Source: RGIG6353 sp045531285
GTDB taxonomy: Bacteria > Bacillota > Clostridia > Oscillospirales > SIG627
Direction: 5' to 3'
NCBI GenBank assembly: GCA_045531285.1
Contig: JAZSDT010000145.1
Location: 1-19,274, forward strand
DNA length: 19,274 nucleotides
Shown here: positions 1-7,422 of the stretch, piece after piece
How the letters are laid out: each line of letters opens with the position of its first letter
Position numbering within the stretch: position 1 is the stretch's first letter
Translations under genes and position numbers: made by a program
Notes under the pieces: model-generated
Seen by the model: only the letters and a program-made list of their open reading frames with translations
The model's database searches: none
What the model was told of the DNA's origin: nothing

Positions 1-1884
1 GGCTGTGAGCATTCCTTCTTTGAGATACTCTCAAACTCGGTGGACGAAGCAAGAGAGGGTAACGGCTCGGAGATAAAGGTAACAGCATATCTTGACAACT
101 CGATATGTGTTGACGACCACGGACGCGGAGTCCCGCTCGGATACAACGAGGCTGAGGGACGTTGGAACTGGGATCTTATATACTGTGAGCTTTACGCGGG
201 CGGTAAGTATGATAACAACAAGGGCGGTTCGGCATACGAATATTCGCTCGGACTTAACGGCCTCGGCGCGTGCGCTACCCAGTACAGCTCGGAATTTATG
301 GACGTATTTTCATACGACGGAACGAATGAATATAAGATAAGCTTTAAAAAGGGTGAGCCCGCTAGCGAGCTGCTTACACGTTCCCTTGAGAAGAACGAGA
401 GAAGAACGGGTACGGTGGTACATTGGAAGCCCGACCTTGAGGTCTTTACAGATATAAGCATTCCCAGCGAATTCTTCGTTGAAACGATGCGCAGACAGTC
501 TGTGGTAAACCCGGGTATCAGCTTTGTTTTGAGGATAGAGACCGAAAAGGGCAAATTCAGTGAGCAGAAGTTCGTTTATGAAAACGGAATAATAGATTAC
601 ATCTCCGAGATGGTCGGAGATACCGCTATGACAGCTCCCGTGCTGTGGCATATGGAGACACAGGGACGCGACCGAGAGGATAAGGACGAATATAAAGTAA
701 AGGCGGATTTTTCTTTCTGCGTTTCAAACACCGTAAACGCGCTTGAATATTATCACAACTCCAGCTTCCTTGAGCACGGCGGCGCGCCCGACAAGGCTGT
801 TAAGGTGGCCTTCGTCTATGTTGTTGATAAATATTTGAAAACGGCAGGGAAGTATAATAAGAACGAATCAAAGATAACCTTCTCGGATATATCCGATTGT
901 CTGGCGTTGGTCATCAACAGTTTTTCAACCATGACCTCTTATGAGAACCAGACCAAAAAGGCTATCACAAATACCTTTATATACGAAGCGATGACCGATT
1001 TTCTCAAGAAAAATCTTGAGATATACTTTGTGGAAAATCCCACAGCGGCAGAGATACTCGCAAATCAGGTGCTCGTGAATAAGAGAAGCCGTGAAAATGC
1101 CGAGGCAACCAGACTCAATATAAAGAAAAAGCTTACAGGCTCTATAGATATCGCCAATAAGGTTGAAAAGTTCGTAAACTGCCGTTCCAAAGACCCCGAG
1201 GTCCGTGAGCTTTATATAGTTGAGGGAGATTCGGCGCTGACCTCTTGTAAGCTTGGAAGAAACGCCGATTTTCAGGCGATAATTCCCGTCAGAGGAAAGA
1301 CGCTCAACTGTATGAAGAGCAGCTACGAAAAGATATTCAAGAGTGAGATAATCACCGATCTTTTGCGTGTTATAGGCTGCGGAGTTGAGATAAACGGCAA
1401 AATAAAGGGCGATTTCAACCAATTTGATATAAACGCCCTGCGTTGGTCAAAGATAATTATATGTACCGATGCCGATGAGGACGGATTCCAGATAAGAACC
1501 CTTCTTTTGACCTTGTTCTACCGTTTGCTCCCCACGCTTCTCAAGGAGTCGAGAGTGTTTATCGCTGAGTCGCCCCTCTTTGAGATAACAGCAAAGGACA
1601 AGATATACTTCGCCTATAACGAATTTGAAAAGGCAGATATACTTAAAAAGCTCGCGGGTCAGAAATATACCCTTCAGCGCTCAAAGGGACTTGGCGAAAA
1701 CGAGCCCGAAATGATGTGGCAGACGACTATGAATCCCGCCACACGACGTCTTATAGCGGTAACCCCCACGGATGCCGCTAAGACCGAGGAGATATTCGAC
1801 ACCCTGCTTGGAGACAACCTTACCGCGCGTAAGCAGTTTATTGCCGAGCACGGAACAGAATATATCAAGGACGCGGATATATAA
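1..1884 (+). CDS. Type IIA topoisomerase B subunit (GyrB/ParE family), 5' truncated
   Basis: The frame is open from base 1, so the start lies outside the window; about 627 codons are present. Family hallmarks in order are the ATP-site motif FFEILSNSVDEA (canonical E..N..D), DDHGRGVPL, the glycine loop GLNGLGA, the TOPRIM EGDSA motif (about codon 406), the acidic metal motif DADEDG followed by IRTLLLT, and the C-terminal KGLGE..PE..W.TTMNPATRRL. It would bind and hydrolyse ATP and pair with a GyrA/ParC-type subunit to change DNA topology. It is divergent: PVRGKTLN..K replaces the usual PLRGKILNVEKA, and DADEDGFQIR replaces DADVDGSHIR. It may therefore be a second, ParE-like paralogue rather than the main gyrase. 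Gyrase versus topoisomerase IV cannot be decided here. It ends TAA just before a shared terminator. Confidence 0.9.
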   Translation, partial: GCEHSFFEILSNSVDEAREGNGSEIKVTAYLDNSICVDDHGRGVPLGYNEAEGRWNWDLIYCELYAGGKYDNNKGGSAYEYSLGLNGLGACATQYSSEFMDVFSYDGTNEYKISFKKGEPASELLTRSLEKNERRTGTVVHWKPDLEVFTDISIPSEFFVETMRRQSVVNPGISFVLRIETEKGKFSEQKFVYENGIIDYISEMVGDTAMTAPVLWHMETQGRDREDKDEYKVKADFSFCVSNTVNALEYYHNSSFLEHGGAPDKAVKVAFVYVVDKYLKTAGKYNKNESKITFSDISDCLALVINSFSTMTSYENQTKKAITNTFIYEAMTDFLKKNLEIYFVENPTAAEILANQVLVNKRSRENAEATRLNIKKKLTGSIDIANKVEKFVNCRSKDPEVRELYIVEGDSALTSCKLGRNADFQAIIPVRGKTLNCMKSSYEKIFKSEIITDLLRVIGCGVEINGKIKGDFNQFDINALRWSKIIICTDADEDGFQIRTLLLTLFYRLLPTLLKESRVFIAESPLFEITAKDKIYFAYNEFEKADILKKLAGQKYTLQRSKGLGENEPEMMWQTTMNPATRRLIAVTPTDAAKTEEIFDTLLGDNLTARKQFIAEHGTEYIKDADI

Positions 1885-1885
1885 T

Positions 1886-1921
1886 AAAAATCGCTTATGG
1901 CAGATGCCATAAGCGATTTTT
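1886..1921. terminator. Bidirectional intrinsic terminator between convergent genes
   Basis: A near-perfect 16-bp inverted repeat (AAAAATCGCTTATGGC, 4-nt loop AGAT, and its complement) is flanked by A and T runs. It can end both the topoisomerase gene (+) and the ceramidase-like gene (-), which stops 12 bp further on. Confidence 0.9.
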
Positions 1922-1932
1922 TATATATAAGA

Positions 1933-3417
1933 TTATTTAAACATCTCGTTTATCTCAGAGAGAGTCTTGCGAACAAGAAGATCTCCGCCTTCATGTCCTG
2001 AAACTCCGCTGGAAACATAAGCCGAGTAGTGGCTTCCTGCCTCAGCCTTCTTTGTGGGAAGGTATCCGAAGTCTCCGCAAGAGAGCTGAATGAGGAAGGT
2101 CTGAGAAGCCTTGCTTCTTGCGCGGATCTGATTTCCGTAATCAAGGAAAAGCTCATAGGGGTTGGTAGCGAAAGCTATATCACCGAGACGCAATACATGG
2201 AACTCTATGTTGACAAGATCCATTTTCTCCTGAGTCTTGCTTCTTGCGAGTGTTCCCGCGTGAATGTGCATTCTTGCGTTTTCCTTGAAGGTTATAGACT
2301 TGCCCGCATTCTCTTTTGCAAAGTCTGTAATAGCCTTGAGCGCGTTTTCTGCTTCTTCAGGGGTAACTCGGCGGAGCGGAACGTCAAGTGAGATCACCTT
2401 ATGCTTGAACTCTGTCTCGCTTACGTATTCCTCGATCTCCTCATATGCGTAAAGTATTTCGTTAGTTATTCTTCTAGCGATCAGGGTACAGCCCTTAAGG
2501 TCAAACATAGAGGGATCAGCCTTATGATTGCTTGCCTTTTCACGGACGATGTTGGGGTCATCGATAGGAGTTTCGGGGTCTACCCATCTTACCATATCAC
2601 GGGGACACTGGTCGCCTGCGGGTGAGCATACGCTAAGAAGGAATATATCGTCACCAAACTTTTCGCGAAGCATACCCTTGACCTTTCCGAAATAGTCGGA
2701 AGATATGAAGCTTCTATGCTCAAGTACCTGAGCAGGGCAGGCAACGTTAGCTATAACACCTGTAAGCTTTTTATCGGGAGTGAAAGTGAAGAGAAGCTCT
2801 ATGCCACTGTCGTTTCCGCCCTCAAGCTCTGTGAAGTTAGCTGTGTTGGTGTCACCCCACATCTTTGCCGAGCCGTCACTGTAGCAAACTCTTCTGCACA
2901 TACCAACAGCCGCGCGTCCAAAGCCTGTAGCATACATTCCCTCGGCACGATTCTCCCAAGCTGTCTGGGCAGCTTTCGCGACTCTGTCAGCCACAAAATC
3001 AAAAGCCTCTGCGCCGGTAAGAAGATCATCGCCATCGTAAGGAGCGAGAGATTCATATTTTACATCGGGCATCAAGTCGGAAAGTACGGTAAGAGTAGAC
3101 TCGAGAGTATCACCGCGATCGGGGTAGGTTATCGATGTATGTGTATGAATGGCACTTATCATTACCTTGTCTGTTGGGAAGTTAGGAATAGCCGAAAGAC
3201 GCTCTCTTACAGCTGCAAGGAGTTTGCGGCTTACTGAAACAAGGTCACAAGAGCAGAAGATAGCCTGCTCGTCACCGCACTCAATAGCCAAAGCGGTAAC
3301 AGAAATGGGTGTTTCTACCTGATCGGTTATTCTTTCATAGAACTGACCCGCAAGGTTGATCTTTCTTCCTTCGGGAACAAGGCTTACCTCGCCCCAACCT
3401 ATTTTTACATTTTTCAT
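1933..3417 (-). CDS. Neutral/alkaline ceramidase-superfamily protein
   Basis: 494 aa, ATG preceded by AAGGAG. The N-terminal pattern fits the neutral/alkaline non-lysosomal ceramidase-type N-terminal domain: an early GWGEVSLVP segment, a hydrophobic strand ending CSCDLVSVS (about 55-63), the metal-ligand-like HTHTS motif (His91, His93) and a downstream LLSVCSPAGDQCPRD segment resembling the family's Gly-Asp loop. The founding members cleave the amide of ceramides, but many bacterial relatives in sugar-related clusters have no tested substrate, so the reaction is left open. No signal peptide is seen, so it is probably cytosolic, unlike classic secreted ceramidases. It follows the isomerase-like gene by 213 bp on the same strand and probably shares its promoter. 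The family call is moderately sure and the substrate unknown. Confidence 0.62.
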   Translation of the reverse strand: MKNVKIGWGEVSLVPEGRKINLAGQFYERITDQVETPISVTALAIECGDEQAIFCSCDLVSVSRKLLAAVRERLSAIPNFPTDKVMISAIHTHTSITYPDRGDTLESTLTVLSDLMPDVKYESLAPYDGDDLLTGAEAFDFVADRVAKAAQTAWENRAEGMYATGFGRAAVGMCRRVCYSDGSAKMWGDTNTANFTELEGGNDSGIELLFTFTPDKKLTGVIANVACPAQVLEHRSFISSDYFGKVKGMLREKFGDDIFLLSVCSPAGDQCPRDMVRWVDPETPIDDPNIVREKASNHKADPSMFDLKGCTLIARRITNEILYAYEEIEEYVSETEFKHKVISLDVPLRRVTPEEAENALKAITDFAKENAGKSITFKENARMHIHAGTLARSKTQEKMDLVNIEFHVLRLGDIAFATNPYELFLDYGNQIRARSKASQTFLIQLSCGDFGYLPTKKAEAGSHYSAYVSSGVSGHEGGDLLVRKTLSEINEMFK

Positions 3418-3453
3418 AATAGTTTGTCTCCTTTTTGTTAAAAGTTCAGATTA

Positions 3454-3570
3454 TTATTCGCCTTCGTTTGCGTCTTCTTTAAAATGATTCCATATAGGCG
3501 TTTCTATTGACGACAAGACTATAGCCAAGGCTAACAGTAAGACCACAAACAACCAAGTTATCGTCCATCG
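3454..3570 (-). other. Possible small membrane ORF in intergenic gap (doubtful)
   Basis: The 213-bp gap between the two minus-strand genes contains an open frame whose product would hold a hydrophobic run (WLFVVLLLALAIVLSS) and an acidic end (KEDANEGE, stop TAA). There is no ATG in frame and no ribosome binding site; only TTG or GTG could start it. An overlapping ATG frame (MKVRVL...) is shifted by one. It may be a decayed small membrane peptide gene or chance. Confidence 0.18.
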
Positions 3571-3630
3571 TTAAAACTCGAACTTTCATGATGATTTAAA
3601 ACACAGTAAAATGTTCGGTCAAGTCCTCCG

Positions 3631-4983
3631 TCAGATGACCTCAATGCCAAGTATATCGCAGAGATCCTCGATAAGAGCCCTGTTCTCACCGTAGCAGATT
3701 ATGTAGTGCTGACACATTATGTTTTGTGCGAAGTCCTCTACGTCCTCAAGCTCTACCTCAAGTCCGGGAAGCTGGGGAGCGGGCTGAGTCCAACCTGCCT
3801 CCTCCCACTTCTGAGGAGTCTTTCCAAAGCCGTCTACCATATGCATGTAGTATTCGCCATCGATAGCGACAAGACGGCACATAGTGAGCTTTCCGCCCTT
3901 TACCTTACTTACGTTGAGTATACCCTCTGAAAGCTCTCCAAAAGCTGCGGGCATAACGGTGACCTCACCGTCAACAACTGCCGCGGGAACATAGTCGGGA
4001 ACACCCGCGAGAACACTGTTCTCGAAGAACTCATAGAACTCAAGGTAGTGAGCAGCCTGACCTGTGAGGTATCTTATCATAAGCTGTGTCACATTGCCAA
4101 GACAGTCATTCTCGGGAATGGTAGCAAGACCTGCCTCGTCAGCAAGGAGCATAAAGATGGGGGCAGGGGGGAAGCCGCAGAGCTTCTTCATTCCGTCAAC
4201 GTCCTTAAGGGATATAGCCTCATATCCGCGCTCGTCGCAGATAGCCTTAGCAGCGAGGTAATATCCTGCAGCCATCTCAAGGCTCTCTCTCTTGGGCTCT
4301 TTGAGGAACTTCCACTTAGACAGCATACAGTTGTCTATAACTTCCTGCTTTTCCTCAGCTGTTACCTTGTTGTAACGCTGCTCAAGCTCAAGCATCTCAA
4401 AGGTCTCGATCTCTGTTCCGACAACTCTCTTGAGGGAAGGGCCGTCGCACTGAGTTCCGTAAAGGTTCATATCGCGGTAACCTGCCATACCTGTTCTGGA
4501 GTGGCGGAGCTTAGCGGCAGCGCTTGCGGCTGTGATGTACTGAGCGACCTTAGCAGCGCCCGAGGGCTTGCCGATTATATCGTATACATATTTGAAGGTG
4601 TAACCAAGATCAAAGAAAGTCTTGCGTATAGCGGAAGTACCTGCCTGATCTGCGGTTGTAACGAGTCTGCCGTCGGATTCGATCCAACCGCACAGACCCC
4701 AAAGAACGATGGGCTTTTCTCTGAAATGCTCTGTAACCTTTACAACTGCGTGAGTAGGGATCCAACCTGCGATGCAGACCACCAAGCAGTCAAAATCCTG
4801 ACCCTTGAGAGCGGCAACGGCCTTCTTGATATCCTTCTCCTCGTAATCATCGGTAACGGGGTAGACCTTGATAAGCTCAACGCCCTGAGCCTCGAGATCC
4901 TTTGCGGCATTCTCGCACTTTTTGATAATGATGTCGATAGGTGTGTTTACTTCACCAAATCCAACAAAAGCAGCTTTTTTCAT
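3631..4983 (-). CDS. L-fucose/L-arabinose isomerase-family protein
   Basis: 450 aa, ATG preceded by AGAGAGGA. It resembles the 'L-fucose isomerase and related' group: an N-terminal Rossmann-like half with MKKAAFVGFGEVN, a central MAGYRDMNLYGTQCD segment (family pattern GYRDM.LY) followed by VGTEIETFE, and a C-terminal domain with repeated beta strands. Known members interconvert ketoses and aldoses using a divalent metal, but sequence alone does not tell the sugar here; remote members also include non-isomerases. The protein should be cytosolic. It is the first gene of a likely two-gene transcript with the ceramidase-like gene, behind a consensus promoter 65 bp upstream. A long open frame on the opposite strand is an antisense shadow. 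Confidence 0.72.
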   Translation of the reverse strand: MKKAAFVGFGEVNTPIDIIIKKCENAAKDLEAQGVELIKVYPVTDDYEEKDIKKAVAALKGQDFDCLVVCIAGWIPTHAVVKVTEHFREKPIVLWGLCGWIESDGRLVTTADQAGTSAIRKTFFDLGYTFKYVYDIIGKPSGAAKVAQYITAASAAAKLRHSRTGMAGYRDMNLYGTQCDGPSLKRVVGTEIETFEMLELEQRYNKVTAEEKQEVIDNCMLSKWKFLKEPKRESLEMAAGYYLAAKAICDERGYEAISLKDVDGMKKLCGFPPAPIFMLLADEAGLATIPENDCLGNVTQLMIRYLTGQAAHYLEFYEFFENSVLAGVPDYVPAAVVDGEVTVMPAAFGELSEGILNVSKVKGGKLTMCRLVAIDGEYYMHMVDGFGKTPQKWEEAGWTQPAPQLPGLEVELEDVEDFAQNIMCQHYIICYGENRALIEDLCDILGIEVI

Positions 4984-5047
4984 AACAATATCCTCTCTGA
5001 ATTTATGGTATTTTACGTACTTAAAAATAAAATACTATCTCTAAAGA

Positions 5048-5076
5048 ATTCTACCATAAATATATATTATTGTCAA
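5048..5076 (-). promoter_or_regulatory. Sigma-A promoter for the isomerase/ceramidase-like genes
   Basis: On the minus strand: -35 TTGACA (5071-5076), 17-bp spacer, -10 TAGAAT (5048-5053). The expected start is near 5041, giving a leader of about 58 nt before the ATG at 4983. Confidence 0.82.
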
Positions 5077-5292
5077 CAGTTTGACGATAAAAACAGGCGT
5101 TAAATTTAACACAAGAATCATTACGGTATGATAATGCTTTATGATTGGACTAAAATTTTTATGAATGGATAAGGTCAGGTATATTTAATACATAAATTTT
5201 TAGTTTTACACGATCAATACATCATTTTGACATCATTTTGTAGGCTAAAAAAGGGTAAAAAAACGGAATAAAAGGGGTTTTAAAATGATAGA
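5077..5292. other. AT-rich intergenic region with a tandem 11-bp repeat
   Basis: No convincing gene is seen here. The only structure noted is two perfect head-to-tail copies of ACATCATTTTG at 5219-5240. Their function is unknown; they could be a protein-binding site or a simple duplication. Confidence 0.4.
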
Positions 5293-5339
5293 AAAAAGCC
5301 TTGCAATCCTTTTAAAATTAAGGAATTGCAAGGCTTTTT
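5293..5339 (-). terminator. Intrinsic terminator of tRNA-Ser
   Basis: An inverted repeat AAAAAGCCTTGCAA (5293-5306) pairs with TTGCAAGGCTTTTT (5326-5339). On the minus strand the stem is followed by a T run and starts five bases after the encoded CCA of the tRNA. Confidence 0.85.
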
Positions 5340-5343
5340 GCGC

Positions 5344-5434
5344 TGGCGGAGAAGGAGAGATTCGAACTCTCGAACCCTGTTACAGGTTACACGATTTCCA
5401 ATCGTGCGCCCTCGACCAACTAGGCGACTTCTCC
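5344..5434 (-). tRNA. tRNA-Ser (anticodon GGA), CCA encoded
   Basis: On the minus strand the 91-nt sequence folds as a class II tRNA: acceptor GGAGAAG/CTTCTCC, D-arm with CCTAGTTGGTCGAGGGC, anticodon stem CACGA/TCGTG around the loop TTGGAAA (anticodon GGA), a long variable arm GTAACCTGTTACAG, T-arm with GGTTCGAATC-type loop, discriminator G and encoded CCA. The long variable arm and GGA anticodon identify serine. Confidence 0.96.
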
Positions 5435-5478
5435 AAAAATATTTGATTATTCAAGAGGTCTGTAACTCAGACCTATGT

Positions 5479-5507
5479 ATTATATCACAAGTGTTTTGAA
5501 AAATCAA
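5479..5507 (-). promoter_or_regulatory. Extended -10 promoter of tRNA-Ser
   Basis: On the minus strand: -35 TTGATT (5502-5507), 17-bp spacer ending TGA, -10 TATAAT (5479-5484), an extended -10 form. Just downstream, at 5456-5474, AGGTCTG and CAGACCT form a 7-bp hairpin with a 5-nt loop that would be the very 5' end of the precursor. Confidence 0.85.
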
Positions 5508-5567
5508 GAGCTTTTTTGCATTTTTTAAAAAATATTTTTTAATGAAAGGGCTGTCGCATTTTGCCAC

Positions 5568-5587
5568 AGCCTAAATTTCGCTTAATT
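5568..5587. repeat. Left copy of 20-bp direct repeat (possible island end)
   Basis: This 20-bp stretch matches 17852-17871 at 18 of 20 positions (consensus AGCCYAAATTTCGCTYAATT), in the same orientation. It sits between tRNA-Ser and the first mobile-element remnant, and overlaps the right arm of a GGCTGT...ACAGCC hairpin (5550-5571). It could be attL of a 12.3-kb element; that role is inferred. Confidence 0.5.
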
Positions 5588-5608
5588 GAGCAAGCCACAA
5601 GGGGATGT

Positions 5609-5637
5609 TTGACAATTTATCGTGCCTATATTATAAT
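5609..5637 (+). promoter_or_regulatory. Perfect-consensus sigma-A promoter before mobile-element remnants
   Basis: -35 TTGACA (5609-5614), 17-bp spacer, -10 TATAAT (5632-5637). It reads into the small frameshifted gene at 5706 and ends at the hairpin terminator at 5864-5909. Confidence 0.8.
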
Positions 5638-5705
5638 ACATATAATATAAATGAAAGGTGTTGTCAATAGCTTATGATGAAAAAGGTCGAAAAAAGGTAC
5701 ATAGA

Positions 5706-5844
5706 GTGAAGCTGACAAGCTATGAATTGAGAGTAGCCATTAACGCCCTCAATGAGCATCGCAAGAAGCAAAGAGAGCAAGGCAGGATGTGGCAGACTTT
5801 AAAATCTCATACTGAAGCTGCTTGACACTCTTGAAAACAAATAG
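5706..5844 (+). pseudogene. Small mobile-element ORF, frameshifted
   Basis: A GTG-started frame gives VKLTSYELRVAINALNEHRK and then stops at 5823-5825 after a nonsense-looking tail. The neighbouring frame from 5809 reads ILKLLDTLENK and stops at TAG 5842-5844, which looks like the true end, so one indel around 5797-5808 has broken the gene. The intact product would be about 45 aa, charged and helical. From memory it resembles small unnamed proteins of clostridial integrative elements (pattern T.YELR...NAL). Function unknown. A short ORF MMKKVEKRYIE ends by overlapping the start. Confidence 0.5.
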
Positions 5845-5863
5845 CAATATAAATAATGAAGCG

Positions 5864-5909
5864 AAAGCCGACTTTATCACTACGAAGGTAGAAATAAGGT
5901 CGGCTTTTT
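5864..5909 (+). terminator. Intrinsic terminator after the small remnant gene
   Basis: AAAGCCGAC (5864-5872) pairs with GTCGGCTTT (5899-5907), extended by further A-T pairs towards the loop and followed by a T run. It lies 20 bp after the TAG of the remnant. Confidence 0.8.
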
Positions 5910-5912
5910 CTT

Positions 5913-6095
5913 TTGGAAAAGGAGGTGATTAAATTGGATGATAAAGAAAGAGTTGTTATCATTTCCATAAGTGCTATTGATGATTTTTCCGACCACCCGT
6001 TTCAAGTGTGTGACGATGGGGAAAGTCACCGACACTCGTGCTTCATTTTTATATATGGCATAATAAACAAATTGCTTGGGCGTTTTTTTATTTGA
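5913..6095 (+). pseudogene. ParB/Spo0J-family N-terminal stub
   Basis: The first half of the 60-codon frame, with VVIISISAIDDFSDHPFQV then CDDGE, matches the start of ParB-like nuclease/partition proteins (pattern I.I..I.DFP.HPF.V.DD). After about residue 37 the likeness ends and the rest (HRHSCFIFIYGIINK...) looks like random read-through. A complete ParB-like protein is 250-300 aa or more, so this is a truncated remnant. Such genes are common in integrative conjugative elements, which suggests the island's mobility core was deleted. It lies directly behind the 5864-5909 terminator and ahead of the recombinase. Confidence 0.6.
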
Positions 6096-6119
6096 AAAGA
6101 TTTAGATGTAAAATATTAT
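6092..6119 (+). promoter_or_regulatory. Possible promoter of the recombinase gene
   Basis: -35 TTGAAA (6092-6097), 16-bp spacer, -10 TATTAT (6114-6119), 75 bp before the recombinase ATG. It is a modest match, and the only candidate seen close to the gene. Confidence 0.4.
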
Positions 6120-6193
6120 AAAGGTTTTTTCCGAAACGGGCGTATCTGTTCAGCACTTGGAGGATAATTTAATGGAAAGGAGATTTTATAAAG

Positions 6194-7120
6194 ATGAAAT
6201 ATAAAGATTGGTTATACGTATGGTTGGAGCATTACGTGCAGCCTACGGCAAAGTCAAAGACTTATGAGCATTACCGATACTTGTCGGAAGCTCATATCAT
6301 ACCGCATATCGGAGAGAGAGAACTATCTGAAATAACGACGATGGAACTCCAACGGTATGTGTCCGAGTTGATCCAAAGCGGAAACAAGGTAACGGGCATG
6401 GGACTTGCTTCCAATACGGTAAATACCATTATCACCGTTTTGCAAGGCTCGTTCAAAACGGCGCAGAATGTGGGAGAAGCGGAGCTTGATCCAACCGATA
6501 AAATCAAGCGTCCCAAAAAGGAGGAAAAGGGGGTAGAGTGCTTTTCGGTCATTGAGCAAAAGCGAATAGAGCAGAGAGTATTGGAACATAACAAGCCCAA
6601 AATGTTCGGTATTCTGCTTTGCCTTTACACGGGACTTAGGATCGGAGAGCTTTTGGCACTCGAATGGAGCGACGTGGATTTTGAGAAAGGATTGCTTTCG
6701 ATAAACAAAAGTAGTCGGGACAACAAAAGCGGTAGCGGTGAAAAACGAATTGTTGATACACCGAAAACAAACACGTCAAGGCGTGTAATTCCATTGCCAA
6801 AGCAGATGCTACCCTTGCTCAAAAAGCATAAGCAAAGGGCGACATCTGTTTGGATCGTATCGGATAAAGGCAATCCCGTATCCACTCGCTCCTATCAGCG
6901 CAGCTTTGAACTGCTCCTCAAAAATGCGGGAGTGGAACACAAGGGCTTTCACGCCTTGCGACACACCTTTGCAACGAGAGCGATTGAGTGCGGAATGGAT
7001 GTGAAAACACTCTCCGAAATTCTCGGACACAAAAACCCCACGATAACACTAAACCTTTACGTGCATAGCTTGATGGAACACAAAAAAGAAATGATGAACA
7101 GAATAGGAAAAGCCCTCTGA
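6194..7120 (+). CDS. Tyrosine recombinase (phage-integrase family)
   Basis: 308 aa, ATG behind AAAGGAG. A SAM-like core-binding domain (about 1-100) precedes the catalytic domain, in which all expected residues are visible: Arg149 in TGLRIGEL, Lys191 in the beta-hairpin TPKTNTSRR, His253 and Arg256 in HALRH, His279 in LGHK and the nucleophile Tyr289 in LNLYVHS. The enzyme should be active, cutting and rejoining DNA through a 3'-phosphotyrosine link. The protein starts directly with the core-binding domain, without the extra N-terminal arm-binding domain common in integrases of large conjugative elements, a shape also compatible with a DNA invertase. Its stop lies 37 bp before the first of three matched 25-bp sites that bracket promoters, so those sites are its probable substrates. 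A broken copy of its 5' end occurs at 7423-7520. Confidence 0.93.
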   Translation: MKYKDWLYVWLEHYVQPTAKSKTYEHYRYLSEAHIIPHIGERELSEITTMELQRYVSELIQSGNKVTGMGLASNTVNTIITVLQGSFKTAQNVGEAELDPTDKIKRPKKEEKGVECFSVIEQKRIEQRVLEHNKPKMFGILLCLYTGLRIGELLALEWSDVDFEKGLLSINKSSRDNKSGSGEKRIVDTPKTNTSRRVIPLPKQMLPLLKKHKQRATSVWIVSDKGNPVSTRSYQRSFELLLKNAGVEHKGFHALRHTFATRAIECGMDVKTLSEILGHKNPTITLNLYVHSLMEHKKEMMNRIGKAL

Positions 7121-7121
7121 A

Positions 7122-7146
7122 AATAAAAAACGCCCCAATTCGGAGC
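7122..7146 (-). terminator. Short intrinsic terminator facing promoter P1
   Basis: Read on the minus strand, GCTCC, a 5-nt loop and GGGGC (7146-7132) form a 5-bp stem followed by a T-rich tract (7131-7122). Transcripts from P1 (about 7188) would end after roughly 65 nt, just before entering the recombinase gene antisense. The stem is short, so its strength is uncertain. Confidence 0.5.
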
Positions 7147-7157
7147 AAAATCGTTGT

Positions 7158-7182
7158 TTCGCCTAATATAGTAATAGACGAA
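7158..7182 (-). repeat. Recombination site S1 (25 bp, inverted relative to S2 and S3)
   Basis: Read on the minus strand it has the arms TTCGTCTAT and TTAGGCGAA around the 7-bp centre TACTATA. It matches S2 at 23 of 25 and S3 at 22 of 25 positions. The arms are imperfect inverted copies of each other, the layout of a tyrosine-recombinase core site (two arms around a crossover region). Confidence 0.75.
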
Positions 7183-7194
7183 TTGTTACTAGTG

Positions 7195-7223
7195 AGCATA
7201 TCACAGATTCCGTTAAAAGTCAA
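7195..7223 (-). promoter_or_regulatory. Promoter P1 inside the candidate invertible segment
   Basis: On the minus strand: -35 TTGACT (7218-7223), 17-bp spacer ending TGA, -10 TATGCT (7195-7200), giving an extended -10. Exactly 12 bp separate the -10 box from site S1, the same as between P2 and S3. Confidence 0.65.
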
Positions 7224-7314
7224 TATTTTCGGGGTAAAAATTTGTTGTAAAATGAATTTTTCTGCGAATTTTATACATATTTTTCCGCATAGGCGTATTT
7301 TTTTGTAAGATATG

Positions 7315-7339
7315 TTCATCTAATACTATATTAGGCGAA
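7315..7339 (+). repeat. Recombination site S2 (25 bp)
   Basis: Arms TTCATCTAA and TTAGGCGAA around TACTATA. It begins a longer repeat unit of about 108 bp (R1, 7315-7423) that recurs at 7618-7727 (R2). Within R1, an imperfect opposite-facing copy of the site, 23 bp with a shortened centre, lies at 7358-7380. Confidence 0.75.
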
Positions 7340-7422
7340 CAAAATAACAAGTAAAAGTTCGTCTAACGGTAATGGATGAATTGCTAAGACGACAGTCTAT
7401 GAAAGCAGAAAAAAGCCAAGTG

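Larger units (their letters stand above)
7158..7339. mobile_element. Candidate invertible promoter segment (S1 to S2)
   Basis: Two 25-bp sites in inverted orientation bracket 132 bp that carries promoter P1 and no gene. P1 currently points left, away from the pilus operon. Inversion between S1 and S2 would put P1's boxes at 7274-7279 and 7297-7302 on the plus strand, reading through S2 towards the pilin at 7854. The adjacent intact tyrosine recombinase is the likely driver. Both the DNA layout and the enzyme are visible; actual inversion is inferred. Confidence 0.65.

Noticed and set aside
4048..5103. 351-codon open frame on the plus strand opposite the isomerase-like gene
   Set aside because: It is the antisense shadow of a clear family member, has no ribosome binding site, and its product (rich in Ser, Leu and Cys) matches nothing; it also runs across the minus-strand promoter.
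5344..5434. tRNA-Ser as the attachment site of the island
   Set aside because: I saw no duplicated tRNA 3' end at the other border; the tRNA has its own promoter and terminator, and the nearest matching direct repeat lies 133 bp away.
6171..6203. Short ORF MERRFYKDEI overlapping the recombinase start
   Set aside because: It could be a leader peptide, since it has GGAGG upstream, but it is only 10 codons and its ATG region mainly serves as the recombinase ribosome binding area; there is no evidence for a product.
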